NCBI RefSeq assembly: GCF_042651065.1 | Contig: NZ_JBHSCH010000010.1 | Coordinates: 20,859-84,858, forward strand | Length of the DNA: 64,000 bases | Source: Pseudoroseomonas aestuarii | Lineage (GTDB): Bacteria; Pseudomonadota; Alphaproteobacteria; Acetobacterales; Acetobacteraceae | Direction: 5' to 3' | In this document: piece after piece, positions 1 to 8,881 of the stretch | Numbering within the stretch: position 1 is the first letter of the stretch | Layout of the letters: the number at the start of each line of letters is the position of its first letter | Notes under the pieces: generated by a model | The model's database searches: none | The model's input: only the letters and a program-made list of their open reading frames with translations | What the model was told of the DNA's origin: nothing | Program-made: the position numbers and the translations under genes

Positions 1-685
1 CGAAATCGGCGCTGCCGAGCGGCGTCCAGAGCGGCCGGCCGAGGCGGCCGCCGAGCTGCCGGTAGGTCTCCACGAAGTCGCCGACATATTCGCGCCCGGC
101 GGCGTAGTCGGAGGCGACGGTCAGCACCCGCGCGCCGCCCAGCTTCTCCTGTGCCCAGCGCGCGGCGGTGCTGCCCAGCATCCAGTTCGTCTTGGTCGGG
201 CGCACGATGTAGGGGCTGGCGGCCTTGCGGGCGAGGTCGTTGGCCGAGCCGAGCAGGAAGGTCGGCGTGCGCGCCTCCGTCACCACGTCGCGCAGCGCCA
301 GCGCCACGCCGGAGCTGATGACGCCGCAGAGCAGGTCCACCCGGTCCTGGCCGATGAGCTTGCGGGCGCGGCGGGCGCCTTCCTCCGGCCGGGCCTGGTC
401 GTCCTCCACCAGGAACTCCACCGGGCGCCCGGCGAGGCTGTTGCCGGACTGCGCCAGGAGAAGCTGCATCCCGGCGCGCATGCTCTCGCCGAGCGCGGTG
501 AAGGGGCCGGAGAGGGAGGTGATCATGCCGATCCGCAGCGGCCGCGCCTGGGCCAGGGCGGGCGCGGCGAGCGGCAGGCCCGCGAGCGCGGCAGCCAGCC
601 CCCCCAGCACCTGGCGGCGGCCGGCGGCGGGGCGGGGCGCCGGGGTGGCAGGATGAAGTGCGTCCCGCGGATGCAGCATGCCCAT
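1..685 (-). CDS. ABC transporter substrate-binding protein, branched-chain amino acid/amide type (partial, C-terminus off the window)
   Basis: Only the first 228 codons are present; the gene runs off the left edge. From the ATG at 685 the product has an Arg-rich N-terminus (PAAGRRQVLGGLAAALAG) that looks like a Tat or Sec export signal, then the start of a type I periplasmic binding fold: LRIGMITSLSGPFTALGESM, followed by EFLVEDDQARPEEGARRARKL and DLLCGVISSGVALAL. This pattern is typical of LivK/UrtA/AmiC-like receptors for amino acids, urea or amides. A second ATG two codons downstream (679) is also possible. The ligand cannot be told from this fragment. The neighbouring permease and ATPase genes are not visible. 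Confidence 0.85.
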   Translation of the reverse strand, partial: MGMLHPRDALHPATPAPRPAAGRRQVLGGLAAALAGLPLAAPALAQARPLRIGMITSLSGPFTALGESMRAGMQLLLAQSGNSLAGRPVEFLVEDDQARPEEGARRARKLIGQDRVDLLCGVISSGVALALRDVVTEARTPTFLLGSANDLARKAASPYIVRPTKTNWMLGSTAARWAQEKLGGARVLTVASDYAAGREYVGDFVETYRQLGGRLGRPLWTPLGSADF

Positions 686-813
686 GGTGGCCGGTCGTCT
701 CCGGATGAAAATGCGAACTGTTCTCAACTTCTTCTCGCAGAGCCGTGCCCCTTTTACAAGGCCCGCCGGCGATGCGCCCTTCGCCGCGGCGATTGTCGCC
801 TCTCCGGGTTGGT

Positions 814-832
814 GTTAATGATAACCATTCGC
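814..832. promoter_or_regulatory. Fur box upstream of the YncE-like gene
   Basis: The 19 bases GTTAATGATAACCATTCGC match the classical Fur consensus GATAATGATAATCATTATC at 15 of 19 positions (my hand count). The site lies about 35 bases before the ATG of the YncE-like gene at 866, where repressor binding would block transcription. It also lies about 130 bases from the start of the minus-strand ABC receptor gene, so an effect there is possible. Iron control fits the siderophore genes that follow. Confidence 0.75.
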
Positions 833-865
833 AATTTGGCGCGATAGCCTCAGGAAAGGCCTGCA

Positions 866-1966
866 ATGCCTCCCACCCATGCCAGCGCTCTCTCCGCCCC
901 GCCGGTGCTCCGGCGCCGCCACGCGCTCGCCTTGCTCGGCGCGGCCGCCTTCGCCCTGCGCGCCGCGCCGGCACGCGCCGCCGCCACGGTGGAGAAGACC
1001 GTGAAGCTGGCGCCCGGCCTGTACGAGCTGGCCGTCAGCACCACCACCGACCTTGTGCACGTGGCGAGCACCGGCCCGCGCGGCGCCGACAGCGCCCGCA
1101 TCCTCGGCCTCGACCTGCGCACGCTGGAGGTGCGCTCCACCATCGAGCTGGGCGCCGACACGGTGTTCGGCCTCGGCGTGAACGACACCACGGGCACGCT
1201 GTTCGGCACCGGCACGCGCAGCGGCCGGCTGGTCGCCATCGACCTGCGCAGCGGCCAGGTGAAGGCGCGGATCGGCGAGGGCGAGGGCGCGCATCTGCGC
1301 CACGTGGTGGTGGACGAGGCGCGCAACCGCGCCTTCGTCTCCGTCTTCGGCTACCGCGACAAGCCGAGCGCCATCTGGGTGGTGGACACGGCGGCCAACA
1401 CCCTCGCCCACGTCATCACCGAGGGGCTGGAGGGCGGCATCTCCGGCCTGGCCTACGACCCGGCGGGGGACCGCCTCTTCGCCGGCGCGCTGGGGCCGAA
1501 CGAGGTGGTGGAGGTGAGCCTGGCCCGCCGCGCCGGGGTGCGCCGCTTCGCCTCGGGCGGGGAGGGGCTGATCAACGTGGAATACCACGCCGCCAGCGGC
1601 CGCCTGTTCTGCGCCAACCAGAAGAGCGGGCAGCTCACCGTGCTGGACGCCGCCTCGGGGACGCTGGTGAAGGCGGTGGAGACGGGCGCGGGCGCGCTCG
1701 GCATCACCCTCTCGCCCGATGGCGCGCTGGCCTATGTGGCCAATCGCGGCGCCGGCACGGTGAGCCTGGTGGAGACGGGCAGCCTGACCGTAAGGGCTAG
1801 CCTGGAGACCGGCACGCACCCGAACACCGTGGCGGTGGACCCTCGTTCGGGCCTCGCCTATGTCAGCAACAAGGCGAAGGCCGGGCCGCGCCCGGCGCCG
1901 GGACAGGCGCCCGTCCCGCCGCCCGAGGACCCGCGCGGCGACACGGTCAGCCTGATCCGCGCCTGA
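866..1966 (+). CDS. YncE-family exported beta-propeller protein
   Basis: A 366-residue protein. The N-terminus RRRHALALLGAAAFALRAAPARA is an export signal. The rest is a repeated beta-propeller pattern with motifs such as GLYELAVSTTTDLVHVA, RLVAIDLRSGQVKARI, TVLDAASGTLVKAVETG and ALAYVANRGAGTVSLVE, as in YncE and YVTN-repeat periplasmic proteins. E. coli YncE is Fur-regulated, and a good Fur box sits just upstream here, so expression during iron starvation is likely. The molecular role of the family is poorly defined. The gene converges on the siderophore synthetase gene, with two hairpins between them. The tail has a Pro/Gly-rich insert before the last strand (RDTVSLI-like ending). Confidence 0.85.
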   Translation: MPPTHASALSAPPVLRRRHALALLGAAAFALRAAPARAAATVEKTVKLAPGLYELAVSTTTDLVHVASTGPRGADSARILGLDLRTLEVRSTIELGADTVFGLGVNDTTGTLFGTGTRSGRLVAIDLRSGQVKARIGEGEGAHLRHVVVDEARNRAFVSVFGYRDKPSAIWVVDTAANTLAHVITEGLEGGISGLAYDPAGDRLFAGALGPNEVVEVSLARRAGVRRFASGGEGLINVEYHAASGRLFCANQKSGQLTVLDAASGTLVKAVETGAGALGITLSPDGALAYVANRGAGTVSLVETGSLTVRASLETGTHPNTVAVDPRSGLAYVSNKAKAGPRPAPGQAPVPPPEDPRGDTVSLIRA

Positions 1967-1973
1967 GAGGTTC

Positions 1974-2029
1974 TTGAGAGGGGCTCTGCCCCTCTCAAAC
2001 TCTCCCCGCCAAAGGCCTGAGGCCTTTGG
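1974..2029. terminator. Two adjacent hairpins between convergent genes
   Basis: Two perfect inverted repeats sit between the stops of the YncE-like gene and the NRPS gene. The first has 11-base arms TTGAGAGGGGC and GCCCCTCTCAA around TCT (1974-1998). The second has 9-base arms CCAAAGGCC and GGCCTTTGG around TGA (2009-2029). They are placed to terminate transcription from both sides. No clear T-run follows. The first hairpin resembles one at 33598, so this may also be a dispersed palindromic repeat. Confidence 0.6.
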
Positions 2030-2046
2030 AAACCCATTTGTCCGTT

Positions 2047-5000
2047 CTACGGGCCGAGGCGGCGGCGCAGCACGGGCGCGATCTGCGCCACGGCCGCGGC
2101 GCCGATCATCTCGCCATGCAGGGCCGGCACCTCCAGCACCTCCACCGATGCGGCGTGCGGCGCCCACATCGCGGGGGAGAGGGCGCGGCCGGCATGGTCG
2201 CGCGCCGCGCGGAAATGCAGCAGCGTGCCGTCGAACCGGCTATGGCGGTGGCCGCGGACGAGGCGGTTGTTGCCCTCCATCACCCGCATCACGCCATCCA
2301 GCACCGCCTCGGGCAGGCGGCCGAGCGGCGTGCCGCCCTGGCGCAGGAAGGCCAGCACTGGCTCGCGCCGCATCGGCAGCTCCGGATGCCGCGCCGGGTC
2401 GTGCCCGGCGATGGCCAGCAGGGCGCGGAACAGGGCGCCGGGCTCCGGCTCCGGCTCGGCGCGCCAGGCCTCGGCGGGGTAGGAATCGAGCAGCGCCAGC
2501 GTGCCGACGGCATGGCCCAGCGCCCGCAGCCGCACCGCCATCGCCTGCGCGATGATGCCGCCGACCGACCAGCCCGCCAGATGCACCGGCCCGCCCGCAT
2601 GGGCGGCGAGCAGCCGCGCCACGTAATCCTCCGCCAGCGCCTCCAGGCTGGCGGGCGGCGGGCTGGCGCTGTCCAGCGCCGGGGCCTGCAGGCCCAGCAC
2701 CGGGATCTCCGGCCCCAGCGCGCGGGCGAGGCGGCCATAGCACCAGGCGATGCCGCCCGCCGGATGCACCACGTAGAGCGGCGGCCTCTCCGCCTCGCCG
2801 CGCCCGAGGCGGATCAGCGGGCGCAGCCCGTCATCGCCGGGCGGCAGGGCATCGGCCTCCAGCAGCACGGCGAAGCGGGCGACCGTCGGGTGCTCGAACA
2901 GCGCGCCGAGGCCCGGGTCGCGGCCGAATTCCTCCTGCACCCGCAGCATCAGCTCCACCGCGAGCAGCGAATTGCCGCCGGCGGCGAAGAAATCCTCCTC
3001 CGCGCCGATCTCCGGCAGGCCCAGCGCCGCGGCGAAGAGGGTGGCGAGGCGTCGCTCCGTCTCGCCCTCCGGCGGGCGGCCCGGCGCGGCGGGCAGCTCG
3101 GGGGCGGGGAGGGCGGCGCGGTCCAGCTTGCCGCTGCTGTTCACCGGCAGGGCGGGCAGCGGCACCAGGGCGGCGGGCAGCATGTAGTCCGGCAGCCGGG
3201 CCGCCAGGTGCGCGCGCAGCGCCGCCGGGTCGTAGCCTTCGCCCGGCACGAGATAGGCGACGAGGCGCTTGTCCCCCGCCCGGTCCTCCCGCGCGATGAC
3301 GCGGACCTGCGCCACCATCGGCGAGGTGCCGAGCGCCGCCTCGATCTCGCCCAGCTCGATGCGGAAGCCGCGCAGCTTCACCTGCCCGTCCGAGCGGCCG
3401 AGATAGAGGATGGCGCCATCATCCCGGAAACGGGCGAGGTCGCCCGTGCGGTACATCCGCGCGCCGGGGTGGAAGGGGTCGGGGATGAAGGCGCGTTCGG
3501 TCAGGTCCGGCCGGCCGAGATACTCCCGCGCCAATTGCACGCCGCCGATGAACAGGTGGCCCGTGACGCCCGCCGGCAGTGGCCGCAGCGCCTCGTCCAG
3601 CACGTACATCCGCGTGTTCCAGACGGGGTGGCCGATCGGTAGAGGGTTGCTCGTGTCGCCCGCCGAGGCGTCCCAGTAGGTCACGTCCACCGCCGCCTCA
3701 GTGGGGCCGTAGAGATTGTGCAGCTCCGCGGTCAGCGTGGCGTGGAAGCGGTCGCGCAGCTCCGCCGTCAGCGCCTCGCCCGAGCAGAAGACGCGGTGCA
3801 TCGCGAGGCCCCGCGCGGCGGGGTGGGCCAGGAAGGCCGCCAGCATCGAGGGCACGAAATGCGCGGCGGTGATGCCCTCGTCGCGAATCAGCGCGGCGAT
3901 CGCCGCCGGGTCGCGCTGCGCGCCGGGGGGCGCCAGCACCAGCGTGCCGCCGCAGATCAGGGGGAGGAAGAACTCCCAGACCGAGACGTCGAAGGTGGCG
4001 GCGGTCTTCTGCAGCACGCGGTCGGCGGCGGTGAAGCCGTAGTGCTGCCGCATCCACTCCAGCCGGTTGACGATGGCGCGGTGCTCGATGAGCACGCCCT
4101 TCGGCTCGCCGGTGGAGCCGGAGGTGTAGAGGGCATAGGCCGTATCCCCCGGCGCCGGGCCGGGCGGAGCCTCGCCCGATGCCGGCCAGGCGGCGGGGGG
4201 CAGCATCTCCACCGCCCCCGGCAGCGGCGCGGCGGCCAGGGCGAGGCGCGGCCGTGCGGAGGCCAGGATGCGCCCCAGCCGCTCCGGCGGGTGCGCCGGG
4301 TCCAGCGGCAGGTAGGCGGCGCCGGCGCGCAGCGTGCCCAGCAGAGCCACCACCAATTCCGGAGAGCGCTCCAGCGCCACGGCGACGAGATCGCCCGCGC
4401 CGATGCCGCGCGCGGCCAGGGCGGCGGCCAGCGCCGCGCTGCGGCGGTCCAACTCGCGATAGCTGAGGGTGGTGCCCCCGGAGCGCAGCGCCGCGGCCTC
4501 CGGCGTGGCCGCCATGGCGCGGCCGATCAGCGCGGCCAGGGTGGTGTCCGGCACCGGATGCGCGGTGGCATTCACCGCCTCGGTGAAGCGCCGTGCCTCC
4601 TCGGGCGTGGCGGTGGGCACGGCGTCCAGGCGCCCGGCCTCCAGCGCGGCGGCGATGAAATGCGCGGCGCGGGTGGCGTGCGCGGCGGCCTCGGCGGCGG
4701 TGTAGAGGTCCGGGTTGGCCTCCACGTCCAGGCGCAGCGTGGCGGCGCCGGGGTCGGTGCGCAGGTCGAAGGTGATGTCGTCCACCGGGCCGGTGCCCAG
4801 CAGGCGCAACTCCGCCGTGCAGCCCGGGAAGACGGGGATGCCGTGGAAGGGCTGGATGTTGATGATGGCGCCATGCAGCCGCCGCCCGGCGCCGACGCGG
4901 CCGAGATCGCGCCGCAGCTGCTCGCCCCGGTAGCGGCCATGCCGGCGCAGCCGCGCGAGCTGGGCCAGGACCGGCTCCACCGCCTCGGCCAGCGGCGCCG

Positions 5001-5949
5001 CCTCGTCCAGCCGGATGCGCAGCGGCAGCACGTTCATCTGCGTGGAGGGGGCGCGGGCGGCCGCGCTGCCGAAGCGGTTCATGAAGGTGGCGCCGACCAC
5101 CGTCTCCTCCTCCCCCGCGATGCGGCGGCAATAGGCGCCGAGCAGGGCGGTGAGCAGGTCGGGCCAAGCGGCCTCATGCGCGGCGGCGAGGCGGCGCAGC
5201 GCCGCGCCCGTGGCGGCATCGATCGCGGCCTCGGCGCGGTGGGCGGAACGGGCGGTGCGCGCCGCGCCGGGGGTGAAGCCCACCGCTTCCGGTGCCCCTG
5301 CCATGGCCTGCCGCCAGTGGGCGGCATCGGCGGCACGGCGAGGCGAGGCGCGGTAGGCGGCATTCGCCTCCACCGCGGCGGCGAAGGGAGCCAGCGGCGC
5401 GCCCGGATCGGTGCCGGCCACGCGCGCGGCGTAGAGCGCGGCGACGCGGTGCACCAGCAGCTCCGTGCCATAGCCATCCAGCACCAGGTGGTGGGCACGC
5501 TGGTACCAGAGGTGGTGCGTGGGCGAGAGGCAGTAGAGCCGCTCGGCCGCGAGGCCGCCGCGCGCCGGGTCCACGGGCGTGTCCATGTCGCGCCGCATCG
5601 CCGCGCGCGCGGCGGCGAGCGGCTCCGGCGCGGCGGAGAGGTCCACCACCTCCAGCCAGGGGCGCAGCGCCGGGTCGGGCTGCTGCACCACGCCGGCCGG
5701 CGTCTCGCGGATACGCAGGGCGAGGCACTCGGCCTCCGCCACCATGCCGTCCACCGCCGCGCGGAAGGCGGCGCGGTCCAGCGGGCCGTGGAATTCCAGG
5801 TACTGCCCGGTGTTGAAGACCGGGTTGCCGGGGTCGATCCGCTGCGCGAACCACAGCCCTTCCTGCGCCTCGGTCAGCGGCAGGGGGGGGCCGTCCACCG
5901 CCGGGGGAAAGGTCAGCGGCGGCTCGGCGCAGCGGAGATCCTCAGCCAT
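2047..5949 (-). CDS. entF: Siderophore nonribosomal peptide synthetase (EntF-like, C-A-PCP-TE), serine-activating
   Basis: The 1300-residue protein matches the length and order of EntF (about 1290). The condensation domain (about 20-440) carries HHLVLDG at 153-159. The adenylation domain (about 460-960) carries LYTSGSTGEPKG near 605-616. The carrier domain has GGNSL with the phosphopantetheine serine near 993. The thioesterase has GWSVGG near 1127 and a candidate catalytic His in LHGEM near 1277. Reading the A-domain pocket from FDVSVWEFF, AAHFVPSML, VFCSGEAL and NLYGPTEAAVDV gives D-V-W-H-F-S-L-V-D, the L-serine code of EntF. The likely job is to join dihydroxybenzoyl from the aryl carrier to serine and to oligomerise and cyclise the product. 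Its start overlaps the carrier gene by 8 bases, so the two are translationally coupled. Confidence 0.93.
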   Translation of the reverse strand: MAEDLRCAEPPLTFPPAVDGPPLPLTEAQEGLWFAQRIDPGNPVFNTGQYLEFHGPLDRAAFRAAVDGMVAEAECLALRIRETPAGVVQQPDPALRPWLEVVDLSAAPEPLAAARAAMRRDMDTPVDPARGGLAAERLYCLSPTHHLWYQRAHHLVLDGYGTELLVHRVAALYAARVAGTDPGAPLAPFAAAVEANAAYRASPRRAADAAHWRQAMAGAPEAVGFTPGAARTARSAHRAEAAIDAATGAALRRLAAAHEAAWPDLLTALLGAYCRRIAGEEETVVGATFMNRFGSAAARAPSTQMNVLPLRIRLDEAAPLAEAVEPVLAQLARLRRHGRYRGEQLRRDLGRVGAGRRLHGAIINIQPFHGIPVFPGCTAELRLLGTGPVDDITFDLRTDPGAATLRLDVEANPDLYTAAEAAAHATRAAHFIAAALEAGRLDAVPTATPEEARRFTEAVNATAHPVPDTTLAALIGRAMAATPEAAALRSGGTTLSYRELDRRSAALAAALAARGIGAGDLVAVALERSPELVVALLGTLRAGAAYLPLDPAHPPERLGRILASARPRLALAAAPLPGAVEMLPPAAWPASGEAPPGPAPGDTAYALYTSGSTGEPKGVLIEHRAIVNRLEWMRQHYGFTAADRVLQKTAATFDVSVWEFFLPLICGGTLVLAPPGAQRDPAAIAALIRDEGITAAHFVPSMLAAFLAHPAARGLAMHRVFCSGEALTAELRDRFHATLTAELHNLYGPTEAAVDVTYWDASAGDTSNPLPIGHPVWNTRMYVLDEALRPLPAGVTGHLFIGGVQLAREYLGRPDLTERAFIPDPFHPGARMYRTGDLARFRDDGAILYLGRSDGQVKLRGFRIELGEIEAALGTSPMVAQVRVIAREDRAGDKRLVAYLVPGEGYDPAALRAHLAARLPDYMLPAALVPLPALPVNSSGKLDRAALPAPELPAAPGRPPEGETERRLATLFAAALGLPEIGAEEDFFAAGGNSLLAVELMLRVQEEFGRDPGLGALFEHPTVARFAVLLEADALPPGDDGLRPLIRLGRGEAERPPLYVVHPAGGIAWCYGRLARALGPEIPVLGLQAPALDSASPPPASLEALAEDYVARLLAAHAGGPVHLAGWSVGGIIAQAMAVRLRALGHAVGTLALLDSYPAEAWRAEPEPEPGALFRALLAIAGHDPARHPELPMRREPVLAFLRQGGTPLGRLPEAVLDGVMRVMEGNNRLVRGHRHSRFDGTLLHFRAARDHAGRALSPAMWAPHAASVEVLEVPALHGEMIGAAAVAQIAPVLRRRLGP

Positions 5950-6205
5950 GGGCGGGCCGCGCCATCGTCCGCTCGGCCACCGCCCACCAGGCCTCCACCG
6001 TGAGCTTCTCGGCCAGCGCGCCGAAGTCGAGCGACAGCCCGGCCTGTCCCCAGCGCGTCACCAGGTCGATGGCGCGGAGCGAGTCCAGGCCCAGGTCGGA
6101 GAGGTCCTCGTCATCGCCGAACTCATCGGGCGCCATGCGCAGGGCGCGGGCGATGTCGGCGCGCATCTGCGCCCGCGTCAGGGGCGGGGTGGCGGCTTCG
6201 GCCAT
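5942..6205 (-). CDS. Stand-alone aryl carrier protein (EntB C-terminal domain equivalent)
   Basis: An 87-residue acyl-carrier fold with LGLDSLRAIDLVTRW, in which the serine of DSL (near residue 43) is the phosphopantetheine site. In enterobactin systems this domain is usually fused to isochorismatase as EntB; here no isochorismatase is attached or nearby. It lies between the EntE-like ligase (18-base gap) and the EntF-like synthetase (8-base overlap). It should therefore accept the aryl group from the ligase and present it to the EntF condensation domain. The role is inferred from its family and position. Confidence 0.88.
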   Translation of the reverse strand: MAEAATPPLTRAQMRADIARALRMAPDEFGDDEDLSDLGLDSLRAIDLVTRWGQAGLSLDFGALAEKLTVEAWWAVAERTMARPAHG

Positions 6206-6223
6206 GTCGTGCGGTCCTCTTCC

Positions 6224-7852
6224 TCAGTCGGCATTCTCTTGGGCCAGCAGCCGGGCGCGCAGGCGGGCCCGCAGCTCGCGGCGGCTGATCTTGCCGGCGG
6301 CCGTGGTCTCGAAGGCCTCCACCAGCACGATCTGGTCCGGCACCTTGAACTCGGCGATGCCGCGGCCGCGCATCCAGGCCTTCAGCGCCGGGGCGCGCGG
6401 CCGCTCCCCCTGCGGGATGACGAAGGCGCAGCTCCGCTCGCCCAGGAATTCGTCCGGCACGGAGACGACGGCGGCGTCGAACACGTTCGGATGGGCGAGG
6501 AGGTGATCCTCGATCTCCTCGGCGGAGATCTTCTCGCCGGCGCGGTTGATGTGGTCACCGGCGCGGCCCTGCACCACCAGGTAGCCGCCGGGCAGGCGGC
6601 GCACCACGTCGCCCGTGCGGTAGAAGCCGTCCGGCGTGAAGGAGCGGGCATTGGCCGCGTCGTCATTGTGGTAGGCGCGGATGGTGTAGGGGCCACGCGC
6701 CAGCAGGTAGCCCGGCTCGCCCTCCGGCACCTCCTCGCCCATGTCGTCGACGATGCGCACCTCGTCATTCGGGCTGATCGGGCGGCCCTGCGTCTCCAGC
6801 ACGATGTCGTCCGGGTCGTCGAGGCGGGTGTAGTTCACCAGCCCCTCGGCCATGCCGAACACCTGCTGCAGGCGGGCGGGCAGGGCGTCCTGCACGCGGC
6901 GCGCCGCCTCGGGCGTCAGCTTGGCGCCGCCCACCAGCAGCACCTCCAGGCTGGAGAGGTCGTGCCGCCCGGCGGCCGCGGCCTGCGCCCAGAGCAGCGC
7001 CAGCGGCGGCACGAGGCCGGTGATGGTGACGCGCTCCTGCGCGATGAGGGGGAAGGCGGTCTCGGGGCTCGGCGTCGGGCTCAGCACCACGCGGGCGCCG
7101 GCGTAGAGGGCGCCCATATGGCCGGGCGAGCTCATCGGGAAGTTGTGCGCCGCCGGCAGGGCGACGAGGAACACGCTCTCCGCCGTGACGCCGCAGATCT
7201 CGTTGCTGGCGCGGAAGCTGTAGATGTAGTCGTCATGCGTGCGCGGGATGAGCTTGGACAGGCCCGTGGTGCCGCCCGAGATCTGCAGGAAGGCGACGCT
7301 CGCCGGGTCCGGCTCCGGCGGCAGCGCGGCGCGGTCGCCGTCGAGGCTCTCGAAGGCGGTGAACTCCTCCGCCTCGCCGACGATGACGACATGCCGCAGC
7401 CCCGGCGCGGCCTCGCGCAGGTCGCGCGCCAAGGGGCGATAGTCGAAGCCGTCCGTGCCGCGCGCGGCGGCGATGTAGGCGCTGGCCTCGGATTTCGCGG
7501 CGAAATGCGCCAGTTCGGCGATGCGGTGCGCCGGCAGCGCGTAGACCGGCACCAGCCCGGCCAGGAACAGGCCGAACACGGCCGGGAAGAACTCCGGGAT
7601 GTTGCCGAGCTGGACCACCACCCGCTCGCCCGGCCGCAGCCCGAGGGCGAGGAAGCCGGCGGCGGCCGCCTCGGCGCGGGCGTGCAACTCCGCATAGGTC
7701 CAGCGCTGCCCGCCGCCGATCACCGCCGGCGCCTCCGGCCGCTCGGCGGCGCGCTGGCGCAGGAAGCCGGGGAAGGTCTCGCCCCGCCAGTGGCCGGCCG
7801 CGCGGTAGCGCGCCGCGAATTCGGGGGGCCATTCCTGTCGCAGTGGGATCAA
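6224..7852 (-). CDS. entE: 2,3-dihydroxybenzoate-AMP ligase (EntE-like)
   Basis: An aryl-acid adenylating enzyme of the ANL superfamily that activates 2,3-dihydroxybenzoate and loads it on the carrier protein. Visible motifs are LQISGGTTGLSKLIPRTHDD (P-loop), PAAHNFPMSSPG (aryl pocket), FGMAEGLVNYTRLDDP, GYLLARGPYTIRAYHND, YRTGDVV and the catalytic Lys in TAAGKISRRELR. In HNFPMSSPG the second Ser of SSPG falls where DhbE has Ser240 rather than the Cys of salicylate enzymes, pointing to dihydroxybenzoate. I chose the TTG at 7852 (542 residues, normal EntE length, starting at IPLRQEWPPEFAARYR). The upstream in-frame ATG at 7906 lies inside a Fur box and would add an Arg-rich, non-conserved leader (RRRRRERTPA). 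Confidence 0.9.
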   Translation of the reverse strand: MIPLRQEWPPEFAARYRAAGHWRGETFPGFLRQRAAERPEAPAVIGGGQRWTYAELHARAEAAAAGFLALGLRPGERVVVQLGNIPEFFPAVFGLFLAGLVPVYALPAHRIAELAHFAAKSEASAYIAAARGTDGFDYRPLARDLREAAPGLRHVVIVGEAEEFTAFESLDGDRAALPPEPDPASVAFLQISGGTTGLSKLIPRTHDDYIYSFRASNEICGVTAESVFLVALPAAHNFPMSSPGHMGALYAGARVVLSPTPSPETAFPLIAQERVTITGLVPPLALLWAQAAAAGRHDLSSLEVLLVGGAKLTPEAARRVQDALPARLQQVFGMAEGLVNYTRLDDPDDIVLETQGRPISPNDEVRIVDDMGEEVPEGEPGYLLARGPYTIRAYHNDDAANARSFTPDGFYRTGDVVRRLPGGYLVVQGRAGDHINRAGEKISAEEIEDHLLAHPNVFDAAVVSVPDEFLGERSCAFVIPQGERPRAPALKAWMRGRGIAEFKVPDQIVLVEAFETTAAGKISRRELRARLRARLLAQENAD

Positions 7853-7901
7853 GGCGGGGGTCCGTTCTCGGCGGCGCCGGCGGGCGGGGGGCCGCCCGGC
7901 C

Positions 7902-7920
7902 AGCATTGATACTCATTCTC
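7902..7920. promoter_or_regulatory. Fur box upstream of the entE-ArCP-entF operon
   Basis: On the minus strand the sequence reads GAGAATGAGTATCAATGCT, a recognisable Fur-box variant (about 12 of 19 positions match the consensus). It lies directly upstream of the ligase coding sequence and overlaps the most upstream in-frame ATG. It would place synthesis of the siderophore assembly line under iron repression. Confidence 0.65.
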
Positions 7921-7963
7921 AATAGGCGCCTGCCGTGGCCGGGGCAAGCCGGCGCGGGGCCTC

Positions 7964-8881
7964 TCAGGGCGGGGCGCTGCCCTCCGGCATGCGGCCGGTG
8001 GCCAGCACCAGCGCATCGGCCACCGCCCCGGGCACCATGCTGCCATGCGTCTCGCCCTCCATGCGGCGGAAGCCGACGCGCAGTCCGGGGATGGCGGCCA
8101 GGGCGCGCGCCGTCTCCAGCCCGCCCGGCCCGTTGCCGATGGCGGCGCGGTAGGGACCCGGCCGCGATACCCCGGCCACCGAGATCAGCACGTCCATCGG
8201 CCGCGCCAGCCGCCCGCCGGCGGCGCGCAGGCCGGCCAGGAAGGCCGCCTGCTCATCCAGCACGGAGCGGCGGTTCCACCAGATGGAGGGGTCCGCCAGC
8301 GCATAGGCGTTGAACAGCTGCGGCCGCGTGAACAGCGCGTGCAGCCCGAGCAGCCCCCCCAGCGAGTGGCCGAACAGCGTCTGCCGCGCCGGGTCCAGCG
8401 GCAGGCGGGCGGCCACCGCCGGGCGCAGCGCCGCCTCCAGGAAATCGAGGAACCGCTCCCGCCCGCCGGAGGGTGGCGGGTTGTCGCGGCGCGGGCCGAA
8501 GGCCTCGGCGGGTGTGGGCGGCGTCAGGTCGAGGAAGCGCCGGTCGGGGTCGTGCTGCGGCTCGGCCGGGTGGTCGATGGCCAGCAGCGCCACGCCGGCG
8601 GCACCCGCCGCCTCGCGCGCCTGCCAGGCGAGCGGGAAGGTGCCGTTGCCGTCCAGCACCGTCAGCAGCGGGTAGCCCATGGCGGGCGGCGGCGTGGCCG
8701 GGCGCGCGAGCTGGATGGACCAGGGCGGCCCCTCGCCCAGGCCCAGCGCGAACCGCTCCACCAGCGGGTGCCCCTCCGTTCCGGCCGGTTCCGGCGTCCG
8801 CTGCGCCCGCGCGGCGCGCGCCGGCAGCAGCGTGGGAAGGGCAAGGGCGGCGCCCAGCAGCACCCGGCGCGCGGGGTTCAT
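7964..8881 (-). CDS. Periplasmic IroE/Fes-like siderophore esterase (alpha/beta hydrolase, esterase D family)
   Basis: A 305-residue alpha/beta hydrolase with an export signal (RRVLLGAALALPTLLPARAARA). The nucleophile elbow is GHSLGG; DPSIWW follows the next strand as in the enterochelin esterase/esterase D family; the likely catalytic His is in GETHGSM. Its exported form and siderophore context suggest IroE, which linearises or trims cyclic catecholate esters in the periplasm, rather than cytoplasmic Fes. The start overlaps the stop of the upstream amidohydrolase gene (ATGA). An alternative is a general polyol esterase; the context favours siderophore ester hydrolysis. Confidence 0.8.
   Translation of the reverse strand: MNPARRVLLGAALALPTLLPARAARAQRTPEPAGTEGHPLVERFALGLGEGPPWSIQLARPATPPPAMGYPLLTVLDGNGTFPLAWQAREAAGAAGVALLAIDHPAEPQHDPDRRFLDLTPPTPAEAFGPRRDNPPPSGGRERFLDFLEAALRPAVAARLPLDPARQTLFGHSLGGLLGLHALFTRPQLFNAYALADPSIWWNRRSVLDEQAAFLAGLRAAGGRLARPMDVLISVAGVSRPGPYRAAIGNGPGGLETARALAAIPGLRVGFRRMEGETHGSMVPGAVADALVLATGRMPEGSAPP

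Noticed and set aside
3718..6003. A 761-codon open frame on the strand opposite the NRPS gene
   Set aside because: It is rich in Arg, Gly, Gln and His with no domain, and mirrors the codon bias of the real gene in GC-rich DNA.
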